Below, piece by piece: positions 1 through 8,435 of a stretch of DNA of 17,732 nt (position 1 is its first letter; each line of letters opens with the position of its first letter). Made by a program: the position numbers and the translations under genes. Origin of the DNA: JBEKEX01 sp050013615 (lineage in GTDB: Bacteria; Chloroflexota; Anaerolineae; Anaerolineales; Anaerolineaceae); NCBI GenBank assembly GCA_050013615.1, contig JBEKEX010000028.1, forward strand, positions 1 through 17,732, written 5' to 3'. The notes under the pieces are model-generated. The model was not told the DNA's origin, did no database searches, and saw only the letters and a program-made list of their open reading frames with translations.

Positions 1-416
1 ACCCCGACCCAGGCAAATGCCACCGCGATGGCTCCAGCGATCAAGACGGCTTTGATGACCAATTCGCCCGGCCATCCCCAGGCTGCCAGGTCAGCCGCCA
101 GCAAGTAAAAGAAGATCGCCAGCAACAGCATCCCCATCTCGCTCCACGAGCGGGCTGGGTCGGTCGAGGTCAACAAGGAGATGGGCAGATAGCATAACCA
201 GAGCCCCAAAGGCAATTGCATCCGCAGGTTGAGTTTTTGCCCAAAGATAAACCAGGCCGCGCAGATCAAAGTGATCAACACCGCGCTGGCCAGCAGGACG
301 GGAAAACTGGTTAAGTCGCTGTTGGCCGTATCCAGAATCAGGAAAAAGCTGGCTGCCAGGATCAGCAACGCTTCTTCCAACAGATAAAGCCGTGCCTGTT
401 TAGTCAAAGGTTGCAT
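1..416 (-). CDS. O-antigen ligase/polymerase-like membrane protein, N-terminal part (runs off window)
   Basis: An open frame starts at an ATG at 416 and continues past the window edge, giving 138 codons of a very hydrophobic protein beginning MQPLTKQARLYLLEEALL. At least four membrane segments can be seen (around LLILAASFFLIL, VLLASAVLITLICAAWFIF, MLLLAIFFYLLAADLA and VIKAVLIAGAIAVAFAW). The stretch with SLLTSTDPARSWSEMG followed by a long helix has the same layout as SPAFSPSPSMGFWRAG in the neighbouring upstream protein, so I read this as a paralogue of it. Only 2 nt separate its start from the stop of that gene, so the two are co-transcribed. The family includes Wzy polymerases and WaaL/PglL ligases; the catalytic half lies outside the window, so the exact role is open. 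Confidence 0.7.
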   Translation of the reverse strand, partial: MQPLTKQARLYLLEEALLILAASFFLILDTANSDLTSFPVLLASAVLITLICAAWFIFGQKLNLRMQLPLGLWLCYLPISLLTSTDPARSWSEMGMLLLAIFFYLLAADLAAWGWPGELVIKAVLIAGAIAVAFAWVG

Positions 417-418
417 AG

Positions 419-2798
419 TTATTTCAAACTGGCCGTGCAAGCTTCAGGAGGGGTCGCTTGCTTGACTTGGTCTGGGAAAAGCGAGATCTGCAATTTGTAC
501 CACGTCTGTTCAGCAGTCTTGCATTCGCCTTGCTGTACCTGCCATTGATACAATTGTTGCAAAGTATCATACTGGCCAGCATTCACGTCGAGCTGCGCGT
601 ACCCCGGCACCAGGTCGATGGATAACCCCTGGCGGTCGTTGATCCAGAGGGAATAGGTCAGCGCAGCGCCATTGACGGAATGCAGCGCCTGGGGGTTGAT
701 TCCGGCCGCGACGGCCTCATCATAGCTTTGAGCTGACGGATCACCTTCTGCCGCCATGGCATCGCCCAAGATGACATTGCCTGCAAAAGCCGTCTCACCC
801 AGCCATTGGCTGTCAGCCGCCAACTTGCGTGCCTTGGCGCTGTCGCTCGACGCCAGCGCCATTTGCCAATTCGCCGGTGTGCGGTTCTTGAAATAATCGG
901 TCGTCATCATCCAGGTATCCTGAACATCCGCTCGCAGGACTGTTTCACCCCAAAAGACGGGATGGCTCGACCATTGCGGCGCCAGGTTCAGCACCAGTTG
1001 ATATTGCGCCTTGGCCAAATCATCTTCATTCTGTGCTTCATAGACGATACCAAGATTGAGAGCATAGGAAGGTTCATTGGGTGCCAGTTCGATGGCCGAC
1101 TTCAAATCGGTGATCGCCTGGGATGATTGACCTGCATGGTATTCCATTACGCCCAGGTCAGCCCAAGCCAGCGAAAACTCCGGCTCCATCGCGGTCACGC
1201 GTTTCAAATCTTGGATGGCCTGCTGCAATTCACCCGCGTCGCCATCCTCGGCCCACGCTTGCGCCCAAGCCAGGCCAGCTTCAAATTGATAGAATGCCAG
1301 GTTCGGGTCGCGTTGGGCGCTCATCTGGATCTGTCCGGCAGCCGTCTTCCAGTCGCCATCCGCAGCGGATTGTAGCCCCTGGACCATCGGCGCGTAAGAC
1401 CAAATGCTCCAACCCACCAGCGCGGCGGGCACCAAGGCAACCAAGCCAATCCATGCCGTCGAAACATGCGGCCAGCACCCAGCAGGGTGCCAGCACCCAG
1501 CGGGGTGCCAGCGCGGCAAGGATTCCTGGGACGCCGTCCCCAGCCAAGCCAGGAGCAGCACCAGCGGCACCATGATCGCCATCCAAAAAGTGAAATCATC
1601 CACGATGTTCTGCACCAGCCAGGCAGCCAGCGCCGCCACAACGGCCCTGGCCAGCCAGCGTTGTTCCGGTCGGGAAGCCCGATAGCGCTTGAATACAAAG
1701 AACGCCAAGCCCACCAGCAGTGCCAGCCCTGCCGCTGCCCCCACCAGGCCAAACTCGGCCAACGTTTCGAAAATCAAGCTGTGCGAATGGCTGGCCCAGT
1801 ACTCCGGCGGCACCGTATTGTTCACCGCCAGGTATTCCATGCCAAAGCGCCCAACCCCGGCGCCGAAGAATGGAGATGATCTCCAGATCGCCAGGGCACT
1901 ATTCCACAGGTCTTCCCGACCGCTGAAAATGTTGCTGACGTCCCCGTGCGACGGGTGCGCTGAGAAATATCGCACGAACTTGTAACCGCCAAAGACGATG
2001 GCCGACAGCACCACTACACCCACGAAGAGCGCCAGCCATTTGCGATTTAGAGAAAGCGAGCGCAAGTGCTTCCAGGGCTGCGCCTCAAACAGCCAGAACG
2101 CAGCCAGCACGCCCGCCCAGACCGCCAATCCCAGCCAGCCGCCGCGTGACGACGAGAACGGCACGGCGATGACGTACAGCACCAGCCAGGCCGCATAGGC
2201 GATCAAAGAAACCTTTTTTCCACGCGATTGGATAAAAAACACCAATGCCAACGGAGCGCCTAAATTCACCAGACCCATTAGCGCATTGGCATGCCCCAGT
2301 ACGCTCACAAACCGGTAAGTGGTCGGCGGCAATGAGGTCACCCCTGCAGCCTGCCAATAGCCCTGATACGCCTGGTAGGTCTCCATCACGGCCAGCGCCA
2401 GAACGATGCCGCTGATCCACAACAAGGCCTTCAATGCCGCATCACGGCCTATCTGAACGTCGAACAGGTCGAGGGCGATGTAAAACAGCGCCAGGCAGGT
2501 GATCAAACGGCCGGCACGCCAAAAACCCATGCTGGGGCTGGGAGAAAATGCCGGTGATAATCCAAGCGCCACCAATGCAAGAATGAAAAAGATCTCCAGT
2601 CCGGTGCGCGGCAGGGCTTGCTTATTGACAAAGATACGCCAGGCGAGATATCCGGCCGTAAGCAGCAAACTCACAGCAAAGGCCACGGTTTGCACCAGGA
2701 AAGAACCACTCCAGATATATCCGCCAGAGACAAGGTTCAGGCCCAAGAGAGCCGACAATGAAATTGTCACCAACCAGCTAGCCTTCGTAGTCTTCATC
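419..2798 (-). CDS. O-antigen ligase/polymerase family membrane protein with C-terminal TPR repeats
   Basis: A multi-spanning membrane protein of the Wzy/WaaL/PglL type, which polymerises glycan chains or transfers them from lipid carriers at the outer face of the membrane. The large loop typical of the family is visible: SSSRGGWLG (about residue 226 of the longest frame), GREDLWNSALAIWRSSPFFGAGVGRF (304-329) and HSHSLIFETLAEFGLVG (348-364), where the histidines fit the catalytic region. After the last membrane helix (about 455-480) come at least two or three TPRs (about 510-620: AWADLGVMEYHAGQSSQAI, YALNLGIVYEAQNEDDLA). The longest frame starts at 2830 (803 aa). I prefer the ATG at 2798 (792 aa), because that start and the GGTTTGATG around it are conserved in a second copy at 7304, and a start at 2830 would lie about 10 nt from the likely transcription start. 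The target polymer is unknown. Confidence 0.82.
1473..1508. repeat. Two-copy 18-bp tandem repeat inside the ligase gene
   Basis: The units at 1473-1490 and 1491-1508 differ at one base and each contains a GCACCC...GGGTGC inverted repeat. On the minus strand they encode HPAGCW twice, in the loop between the membrane domain and the last helix before the TPRs. A slippage or duplication product that keeps frame. Confidence 0.75.
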
Positions 2799-2840
2799 AA
2801 ACCACACCCCACCACGCCAATTGCTTGCATCTATTATATT

Positions 2841-2862
2841 GAACACATTATACGGTAATCTT
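2841..2862 (-). promoter_or_regulatory. Putative promoter of the ligase pair (copy A of a duplicated block)
   Basis: On the minus strand this block reads AAGATTACCGTATAATGTGT and ends in TC. It contains a perfect TATAAT at 2852-2847, with no convincing -35 at normal spacing. The same 22 bases with one mismatch occur at 7350-7371 in front of a homologous gene fragment, which argues for a conserved promoter. The transcription start would be near 2840, about 42 nt before the preferred ATG at 2798. Confidence 0.5.
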
Positions 2863-3075
2863 TACGAACCATTATGAGCAAATTGATCGAAGCACAACGA
2901 TGCCTGGAAAAGAATACATGATGTTCATAAGCCCCCATCAATCTAGAGTGGGGTCTTTGATGTAATCTCGCCAACGTGAGAGGATGGTAAAATTCGAGAA
3001 GGAGAAAGCCATTCGCTCTGAAGCGGAAAAGAAATAATCTTTCTTGCTATTTGATTTTTTTACCCATATCACTCG

Positions 3076-4020
3076 TTGAAAGGTCTTAAAGCCTCGTTGG
3101 AAAATAATTTTATTGATCAACTTTCAAATTGTGTTTGCTGCCCACGCAACTGCGGCATCAACCGGCTGGAAGGCAAAGTGGGGTACTGCCGTATCACCGC
3201 CAGAATCAAGATCTCGCATGCTGGGCTGCATTTTGGCGAGGAGCCGCCGATTTCCGGCACCAAAGGCTCCGGCGCCATCTTTTTCGCCGGCTGCAACTTG
3301 CGCTGTGTGTTCTGCCAGAATTACCAGATCAGCCAAGAATTCAAGCAGCACCCCTCGCGCGAATTGACGGTGAGTGATCTGGCAGATGAAATGCTGCGCT
3401 TGCAAGCCATGGGCGCACACAACATCAATTTCGTTTCGCCCTCCCACATGATCTTCCAAATAGCAGATGCCATCGTGGAAGCCAGGAAACGGGGATTTTC
3501 CATTCCCGTGGTCTATAACACCAACGGTTACGACTCCGTGGATGCACTGAAACAGATCCGTGGATTAGTGGATATCTACCTGCCGGACATAAAATACATG
3601 GATGATGCGTTGGGCAAGGAGCTTTCCGGTGTGAGCGATTATTCGAAGGTTATCCCAGGCGTGCTGCGCGAGATGCTGGATCAGGTGGGGCATCTGCAGA
3701 TGGATGATGATGGCATCGCCACACGCGGTATGCTGGTGCGGCACCTCGTGCTGCCGGGTCATTTGGAGAACAGCCGCAAGTGCCTGCAAGTGCTGGCAGA
3801 TCTTTCCACGGACGTCTTCGTCAGCATCATGTCGCAGTATTCGCCACAGTACAAGGCCTGCGATTACCCGGTGATCGACCGCAAACTAACCAGCGCTGAA
3901 TATGATGAGGTGACGGAATTCGCGCTGGACCTGGGTCTGGAAAATGCCTTCGTGCAGGAATTGGATAGCCAGGAGAATTACCTGCCCGATTTCAACCAGG
4001 AAAAACCGTTTGATAAGTGA
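3076..4020 (+). CDS. PflX-type radical SAM protein (COG1313 family)
   Basis: A radical SAM enzyme related to pyruvate formate-lyase activases; the substrate of this subfamily is not established. Sequence support: the cluster motif CNLRCVFCQN (Cys73, Cys77, Cys80, a CX3CX2C) inside the hallmark SGTKGSGAIFFAGCNLRCVFCQNYQIS region, and an N-terminal cysteine cluster (NCVCCPRNCGINR...GYCR) typical of the family. Length of about 314 aa is normal. The start is uncertain: the frame has a stop at 3052-3054 and no ATG, so initiation is at TTG 3076 or TTG 3097; neither has a clear Shine-Dalgarno sequence. It stands alone on the plus strand between two minus-strand units, so the neighbourhood gives no functional clue. 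Confidence 0.85.
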   Translation: MKGLKASLENNFIDQLSNCVCCPRNCGINRLEGKVGYCRITARIKISHAGLHFGEEPPISGTKGSGAIFFAGCNLRCVFCQNYQISQEFKQHPSRELTVSDLADEMLRLQAMGAHNINFVSPSHMIFQIADAIVEARKRGFSIPVVYNTNGYDSVDALKQIRGLVDIYLPDIKYMDDALGKELSGVSDYSKVIPGVLREMLDQVGHLQMDDDGIATRGMLVRHLVLPGHLENSRKCLQVLADLSTDVFVSIMSQYSPQYKACDYPVIDRKLTSAEYDEVTEFALDLGLENAFVQELDSQENYLPDFNQEKPFDK

Positions 4021-4033
4021 AAAAGACAAGATG

Positions 4034-4070
4034 CGTGGCTCGAGACCAATTAGCACGGCTTTCGAGCCAC
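4034..4070 (-). terminator. Hairpin between converging genes, probably terminating the mannosidase operon
   Basis: GTGGCTCGA (4035-4043) pairs perfectly with TCGAGCCAC (4062-4070) across an 18-nt loop. On the minus strand a CTTTTTC run follows about 12 nt later. The loose T-run spacing makes this a moderate call. Confidence 0.45.
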
Positions 4071-4099
4071 TGGCCTCGGTTATAACTGCTGAGCATGTG

Positions 4100-4344
4100 A
4101 CGGACAACATTCCAGGTCGAAGCAGTGCAGGATGCGGCGGGGAAACATATTGCAGGTTGGCCTTCTTCCGCACTCACGTGGGCATCAGGGCACGCCGCAG
4201 ACTGTGCGGGCCATCCGACATGATCATTTCGGGAACACCCAGCCGTTCGATCGGAGTTGTCGTCCACCGCGTGACGCCGGTATAGAGAGCAGCTTTTTCC
4301 TCGAGTGTCATCCTGGCAACAATGGTTTGAATTTGATCAGGCAT
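4100..4344 (-). pseudogene. GH3 beta-glucosidase, decayed N-terminal stub
   Basis: From an ATG at 4344 the frame reads MPDQIQTIVARMTLEEKAAL, then TGVTRWTTTPIERLGVPEMI and MSDGPHSLRR. This matches the start of GH3 beta-glucosidases (MTLEEKAxL, WxTxPIERLGIP, SDGPHGLR). The frame stops at 4174. The homology continues in another frame as EEGQPAICFPAASCTASTWN (the GH3 PATCFPTA...ASW segment) and ends near 4100. So there is one frameshift, and the rest of the roughly 750-residue enzyme, including the catalytic aspartate, is missing. The stub begins 28 nt after the GH2 stop with a GGGG-type ribosome site, so it was once the next gene of that operon. Non-functional. Confidence 0.72.
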
Positions 4345-4372
4345 GATTTGCCCCTGGTCTTGCCTCAAATTA

Positions 4373-6847
4373 CTATGCGGCACTGTGCGCATATGAATCA
4401 TAGATCGAGCGAACTTTGAACGCGGCCTGTGCCTGAGGAAGCGTCCAGCCAACAGGTAATGGCGCGGAGATATCGACTTTACGCCCTGCAGGCAGATCAA
4501 AATAATTGTCACTGAACACAACATCTGCTCCGTCCAGCGCACATTCCACGAGACGCGCCAGTGAACGGGAAGTCAATTCGATGTGAGCCTGTCCCTCTTC
4601 GAAGTGCAATTGCGTCGAGATTGCCGGTTCGGCCAGATTAAGATGCTTGGTTGGGACGAAAAAGGCCGTTTGTCGGGCCAGGAACTTCCCAGCCTGCCAG
4701 AGCTCGGCGACAAAAACCACTTCCCGGCGCAGATCATCTGTGAGTCGGCTGGAATAATCGAGCTGGCAAACAGGCGTCACGGTGAACGGAGCTGCTTTTA
4801 CAGCTTCTTCACTCGTCTCCAACGCTTTACCATCCAGCGTTTCCAGCGACCAGCGCACCGACCCTTCCCAGGGTTCGCGTAAATCACTGGTGATGTAAAC
4901 ATTCTGTGCAGTGGGTGTATCTTCTATGGACAACATCAGCGGCGCATAGAAACGGCGCGCGGCATAATGCAGGGCTTTCCAGCGGCCAAAATAATCCAGG
5001 CTCGACCAGGAAGCCACCGGCCAGCAGTCATTGAGTTGCCAGTAGAGTGTGCCGGAGACGCGCTGCGGATACCGCCGCCAATGCTCAACGCCATATCGAA
5101 TACCCTCTGCCTGGAGCACCATACTCAGGTATACCAGCGAATCGAAATCCTTGGGCAATCGGAACGTATCGAGCATTTGTGCCACCATCAGTTGGTTACC
5201 GCTGGCATTTTTCTGGTGTTGTTCCATGATATATGAGGTCATATTCCACTCGGCCTCGTCGGCGTAGGTACGGATGGTTGCCAACGGCGGTAGCGCCTGG
5301 AAACCAAACTCGCTCATAAAACGCGGATACTGGTTGCGGTAAGCTGTGAACGGTTTACGGCCGTGCCAGACGTCCCAATAATGGGCATCGCCCTGCTGCT
5401 GGCCGTTCGGGTTCTCGAAGGGCGTATCTGACGAAGGTGAGCTGGGCCAATAGGTACGATCGGGATCTTCAACTTTGCACAAAGCGGGGAGGAACTGGTG
5501 GTTGAACTCATCATAGGCTTCTTTCATTGCCTGGAATTCAGGTCCCTTCCAATTCCAGTCCACCCATCCCCATTCGATTTCATTGTTCCCACACCAAAGC
5601 GCCAGGCTGGCGCGGTGGCGCAAGCGGCGAATATTCTCGATCGCCTCTTCCTTGAAGTTGGCGATGAATTCAGGATCATCCCAAGGGTAGCCACTGCATG
5701 CAAAGATGAACTCCTGCCAGACCAGAATGCCATAGCGGTCACACAGGTCGTAAAAGCGCTCTTCTTCGTAGAATCCGCCGCCCCAAACGCGCAGCATGTT
5801 CTGGTTCGTCTCCGCCGCAGAGCGGATCAGCCCTTCAAGATAGGCATCGGAGATGCGGGTGGGGAAAGAATCTGCCGGGATCCAGTTGGAGCCTTTGACG
5901 AAAATGGGCAATCCGTTGACGACAAACGTAAAGGAACGTCCCCATTCATCCGGCTGCTGGCGCAACTCGATTGTGCGTAAGCCAAGCTGATAATCTCGCT
6001 TGTCCAGTAGTTGGTCATCTTGATGCAATTCGACCACTGCCCGATAGAGCGGCTGTGCACCATAACCATTCGGCCACCAAAGCTGCGGATTAGGGATAAC
6101 CACCTGCAATTTGGTCCGGTTATCTGCATCGACGACTGCACTAGCCTCGAAGGTTTGTCCATCCGGCGCGGTAAGGTGCAACTTCACCGAACGGGTCGCA
6201 CGATCCATACTCTGGATAATTGCTTCCGCCTCGACAAGGACTTTACCATCCGAATGTTCTTGCTTGAACTGGACTTCGTCGATGCGGGCACCTTCATAGC
6301 CTTCCAGGCGAATATCCTTCCAGATACCAATGGGAGGCAGTTGCGGGCCCCAATCCCAGCCAAACTGGCAAGGCGCCTTGCGCAAGTAGGGCCCCCCCGG
6401 AATAGCTTGAGAAGCACCCGGCAGAGGGCGAATGGCTTGCTTCCCGGCACAATACAGTACGGGAGAACCAAATACAATCAGCAGGTCATTTTTGCCTGCC
6501 TTGAGCAGCGACTTCACGTCCCAGCGATACTGCCGGAACATATTCTCTGCTTTACCCAATTCAACACCATTCAGGCTGACCGTCGCCAGTGTATCCAACC
6601 CGTCACAAACCAACCAGATATGCGGTTGGCTTAACATTTCTGGTTCGGCTGAAAACTGACGGTGATATTCCCAATCTGCTTCGGCCACCCACTGGACACG
6701 CTTTTCGTTGTCGCCCACAAACGGGTCTGGTATACGGCCGAATACCAATAAATCTGTATGCACACCCCCGGGGACAGTGGCGGTCAACCAGTCTTGCTCG
6801 CCTTTCTTACGAAATTCCCACGCACCTGCCAAAGATTGAATTTTCAT
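4373..6847 (-). CDS. Beta-mannosidase, glycoside hydrolase family 2
   Basis: Predicted exo-beta-mannosidase removing mannose from the non-reducing end of beta-mannosides; there is no signal peptide, so it acts in the cytoplasm. The 824-aa length and domain order fit MANBA-like GH2 enzymes: sugar-binding jelly roll (1-180, with TVPGGVHTDLL and PCQFGWDWGPQLPPIGIWK), Ig-like domain (about 185-295), TIM barrel (300-620) and C-terminal beta domains. NGLPIFVKGSNWIPAD and RVWGGGFYE are family signatures. The acid/base is Glu423 in WCGNNE and the likely nucleophile Glu513 in FMSEFGF. The ATG overlaps the stop of the MFS remnant (ATGA, 6847-6844), with GAGGAAAG upstream as ribosome site. Both operon partners (MFS, GH3) are broken, but this frame is intact and has all catalytic residues, so it is probably still under selection. 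Confidence 0.93.
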   Translation of the reverse strand: MKIQSLAGAWEFRKKGEQDWLTATVPGGVHTDLLVFGRIPDPFVGDNEKRVQWVAEADWEYHRQFSAEPEMLSQPHIWLVCDGLDTLATVSLNGVELGKAENMFRQYRWDVKSLLKAGKNDLLIVFGSPVLYCAGKQAIRPLPGASQAIPGGPYLRKAPCQFGWDWGPQLPPIGIWKDIRLEGYEGARIDEVQFKQEHSDGKVLVEAEAIIQSMDRATRSVKLHLTAPDGQTFEASAVVDADNRTKLQVVIPNPQLWWPNGYGAQPLYRAVVELHQDDQLLDKRDYQLGLRTIELRQQPDEWGRSFTFVVNGLPIFVKGSNWIPADSFPTRISDAYLEGLIRSAAETNQNMLRVWGGGFYEEERFYDLCDRYGILVWQEFIFACSGYPWDDPEFIANFKEEAIENIRRLRHRASLALWCGNNEIEWGWVDWNWKGPEFQAMKEAYDEFNHQFLPALCKVEDPDRTYWPSSPSSDTPFENPNGQQQGDAHYWDVWHGRKPFTAYRNQYPRFMSEFGFQALPPLATIRTYADEAEWNMTSYIMEQHQKNASGNQLMVAQMLDTFRLPKDFDSLVYLSMVLQAEGIRYGVEHWRRYPQRVSGTLYWQLNDCWPVASWSSLDYFGRWKALHYAARRFYAPLMLSIEDTPTAQNVYITSDLREPWEGSVRWSLETLDGKALETSEEAVKAAPFTVTPVCQLDYSSRLTDDLRREVVFVAELWQAGKFLARQTAFFVPTKHLNLAEPAISTQLHFEEGQAHIELTSRSLARLVECALDGADVVFSDNYFDLPAGRKVDISAPLPVGWTLPQAQAAFKVRSIYDSYAHSAA

Positions 6848-7130
6848 AAATTGCTTTCCTCATGAGTCTTTCTTGAAATCATTGACAATCGATACATTCC
6901 AAACAAAACCAAGAAAACCACCAGCAAACAAATTGGGATTACTTCCAACGAAAACCGATTTGCAAGAATCCCTAATAGACTGGGAATAATTGCAGTGCCC
7001 AAACCCGCAGCGGCTATTTGCGCACCGATGGTATTGGCGGCAAAACGGGTCCCCACTCGCAGGCTGGTGCCCGACATCAAGGCCGGGTAGGTGGGGGCGA
7101 TAGCAAAGCCAATCAAAGCCAAACCAACAG
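6844..7130 (-). pseudogene. MFS transporter, C-terminal remnant
   Basis: About 95 codons (GLALIGFAIAPTYPALMSGT, then SLRVGTRFAANTIGAQIAAA, ending LVVFLVLFGMYRLSMI) match the last three membrane segments of FucP-like major facilitator sugar permeases. The first nine or so helices are missing. The only possible starts are internal TTG codons. Its stop overlaps the beta-mannosidase start by 4 nt, as expected for a transporter-hydrolase pair. Upstream it runs, in a different reading frame, into a fragment of a ligase-like gene. It cannot transport anything, but ribosomes re-initiating here could still feed the mannosidase start. Confidence 0.75.
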
Positions 7131-7319
7131 ATTTGCTATCTCTGGTGTATTCCAGCTCAGTAAAACTGCGCCAAGTAAGACCACCGCCAGTCTGCCTTTC
7201 ACCAGAAAAAACTCGCTCCAGATATATCCCCCAGAGACCGGGTTCAATCCCAGAAAAGCCGATAATAGAACTGTCGCCAACCCGCCGAATTTTGTATTGC
7301 TCATCAAACCAAGTCCCAT
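7113..7319 (-). pseudogene. 5' fragment of an O-antigen ligase-like gene fused to the MFS remnant
   Basis: The encoded start (MSNTKFGGLATVLLSAFLGL, then NPVSGGYIWSEFFLV) aligns without gaps to the ligase at 2798 (MKTTKASWLVTISLSALLGL, then NLVSGGYIWSGSFLV). Nucleotide similarity is also ungapped over about 100 bases at a constant offset of 4506. Homology fades after about 7190 and the frame ends at 7113, just past the junction with the MFS tail (somewhere between 7130 and 7190). The membrane core and catalytic loop are absent, so at most a short hydrophobic peptide is made. Confidence 0.75.
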
Positions 7320-7349
7320 GACTCAGATCGTATTCGGTTAATTATGAAT

Positions 7350-7371
7350 GAACAAATTATACGGTAATCTT
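7350..7371 (-). promoter_or_regulatory. Putative promoter, copy B of the duplicated block, now upstream of the mannosidase
   Basis: Twenty-one of 22 bases match the block at 2841-2862, including TATAAT at 7361-7356 on the minus strand. It lies at nearly the same distance from the conserved start codon (7304) as copy A does from 2798. Through the fusion it would transcribe the ligase fragment, the MFS tail, the beta-mannosidase and the GH3 stub. Confidence 0.48.
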
Positions 7372-7431
7372 GGAGGACTTTCTGCTGGCTGAATGGTCGA
7401 AGGAAGACAGCGGTCCAGAAAGTAAACAAAT

Positions 7432-7476
7432 TAGGGAGGCCCACCTCCGGCACCCACCCTGCCGTACTCCTCCCTA
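7432..7476 (-). terminator. Probable terminator of the ABC transporter operon
   Basis: TAGGGAGG (7432-7439) pairs with CCTCCCTA (7469-7476). The intervening 29 nt contain a smaller stem (CGGCA/TGCCG). On the minus strand the stem is followed by ATTTGTTTACTTT. It sits 66 nt after the stop of the last transporter gene and before the promoter at 7350-7371, so it would separate the two units. Confidence 0.55.
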
Positions 7477-7541
7477 GCAATAAACCTGGTTCCATCACTT
7501 CACAATTTAGATGTTGAAGATCAATTACCTTCTTTCGCACA

Positions 7542-8435
7542 TTAGCAGGCAACAAAATGGTCCGGTTCCACTTCCTTCAGTATCGACCCCCCGTATATAC
7601 CTCCATTGGGCAACCCCAATGGTATCTCTTTCAATTTTTCTCCGCCTTTGACTTCTTCCCATTTTCTGTCCAAACGCGGAACAGAAGCCATCAGCATTTT
7701 CGTGTAAGAGTGAAGAGGGTTGGAATATACCTTATCTACTGCACCCATTTCCATGACACATCCGTTGTGAAGGATCACCGCCCGGTCACTGATATAATGC
7801 GCCAGCGAGAGGTCATGGGTAATGAACAGGATCGAGAGGCCGCGCTTCCTGAGATCAGCCAGCAGGTTGAGGACGTCGATCCGTGTCGAAGCGTCCAGCA
7901 TACTGATAATTTCATCGGCAACGAGGAATTTTATATCCAGCAGCAGGGCACGTGCAATGAGGAACCGCTGGAGTTGCCCGCCACTGAGTTGGTGGGGGAA
8001 TTTGTTCAGGACATGCTCAGGGTTCAGGCCAACAACTTCCAGTGAATTGTTTAATTTTTTATTCCATTCCGAATCGCTTACCCCTGGATAGAATTCATCC
8101 TTCACAAACGAAAAAATCCGATCTGCTTTGAAGATTGGATTGTAAGAGCAGAATGGGTCCTGGAAAACGCCTTGAACTTTCCGATAATATTCTTTTAGTG
8201 CCGCCCCTTTATGGTTGGAAACGTCGACTCCGTCGAAAAAAATGGATCCGGAACTGACCGAGATAAGACGAAGGATCATCTTCCCGATGGTACTTTTCCC
8301 ACTTCCACTTTCACCAATGAGAGATACGATCTCTCTATCTCCAATGTCAAAGCTGACATCGTTAACTGCATGGAGTTCCTTACCTCCGAAAGTTCCCACG
8401 TGGTAGACCTTTGATACACCGTTAAGCTTGAGCAT
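7542..8435 (-). CDS. Opp/Dpp-family ABC transporter ATP-binding protein (OppF/DppF type)
   Basis: One of two ATPases powering the importer. Walker A GESGSGKST (residues 41-49), Q-loop Gln92, signature LSGGQLQR (150-157), Walker B FLVADE (170-175) and switch His207 are all present, so it should hydrolyse ATP. The frame is open further upstream, but the real start is the ATG at 8435 (297 aa): protein homology begins there, and a strong AAGGAG lies 10 nt upstream. It overlaps the preceding ATPase gene by 14 nt. The C-terminal oligopeptide-transporter tail is short and keeps only the final EPDHFVAC; the cysteine motif of its partner is missing. Family members carry peptides, nickel or, in several saccharolytic bacteria, oligosaccharides; the neighbours here favour oligosaccharides. 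Confidence 0.92.
   Translation of the reverse strand: MLKLNGVSKVYHVGTFGGKELHAVNDVSFDIGDREIVSLIGESGSGKSTIGKMILRLISVSSGSIFFDGVDVSNHKGAALKEYYRKVQGVFQDPFCSYNPIFKADRIFSFVKDEFYPGVSDSEWNKKLNNSLEVVGLNPEHVLNKFPHQLSGGQLQRFLIARALLLDIKFLVADEIISMLDASTRIDVLNLLADLRKRGLSILFITHDLSLAHYISDRAVILHNGCVMEMGAVDKVYSNPLHSYTKMLMASVPRLDRKWEEVKGGEKLKEIPLGLPNGGIYGGSILKEVEPDHFVAC

Noticed and set aside
2863..3075. Short minus-strand frame (2938-3120) and a 6-bp CCCCAT/GTGGGG hairpin at 2933-2953
   Set aside because: The frame has no recognisable family, no ribosome site, and overlaps the start of the radical SAM gene; the hairpin is short and no gene on either strand needs a terminator there.
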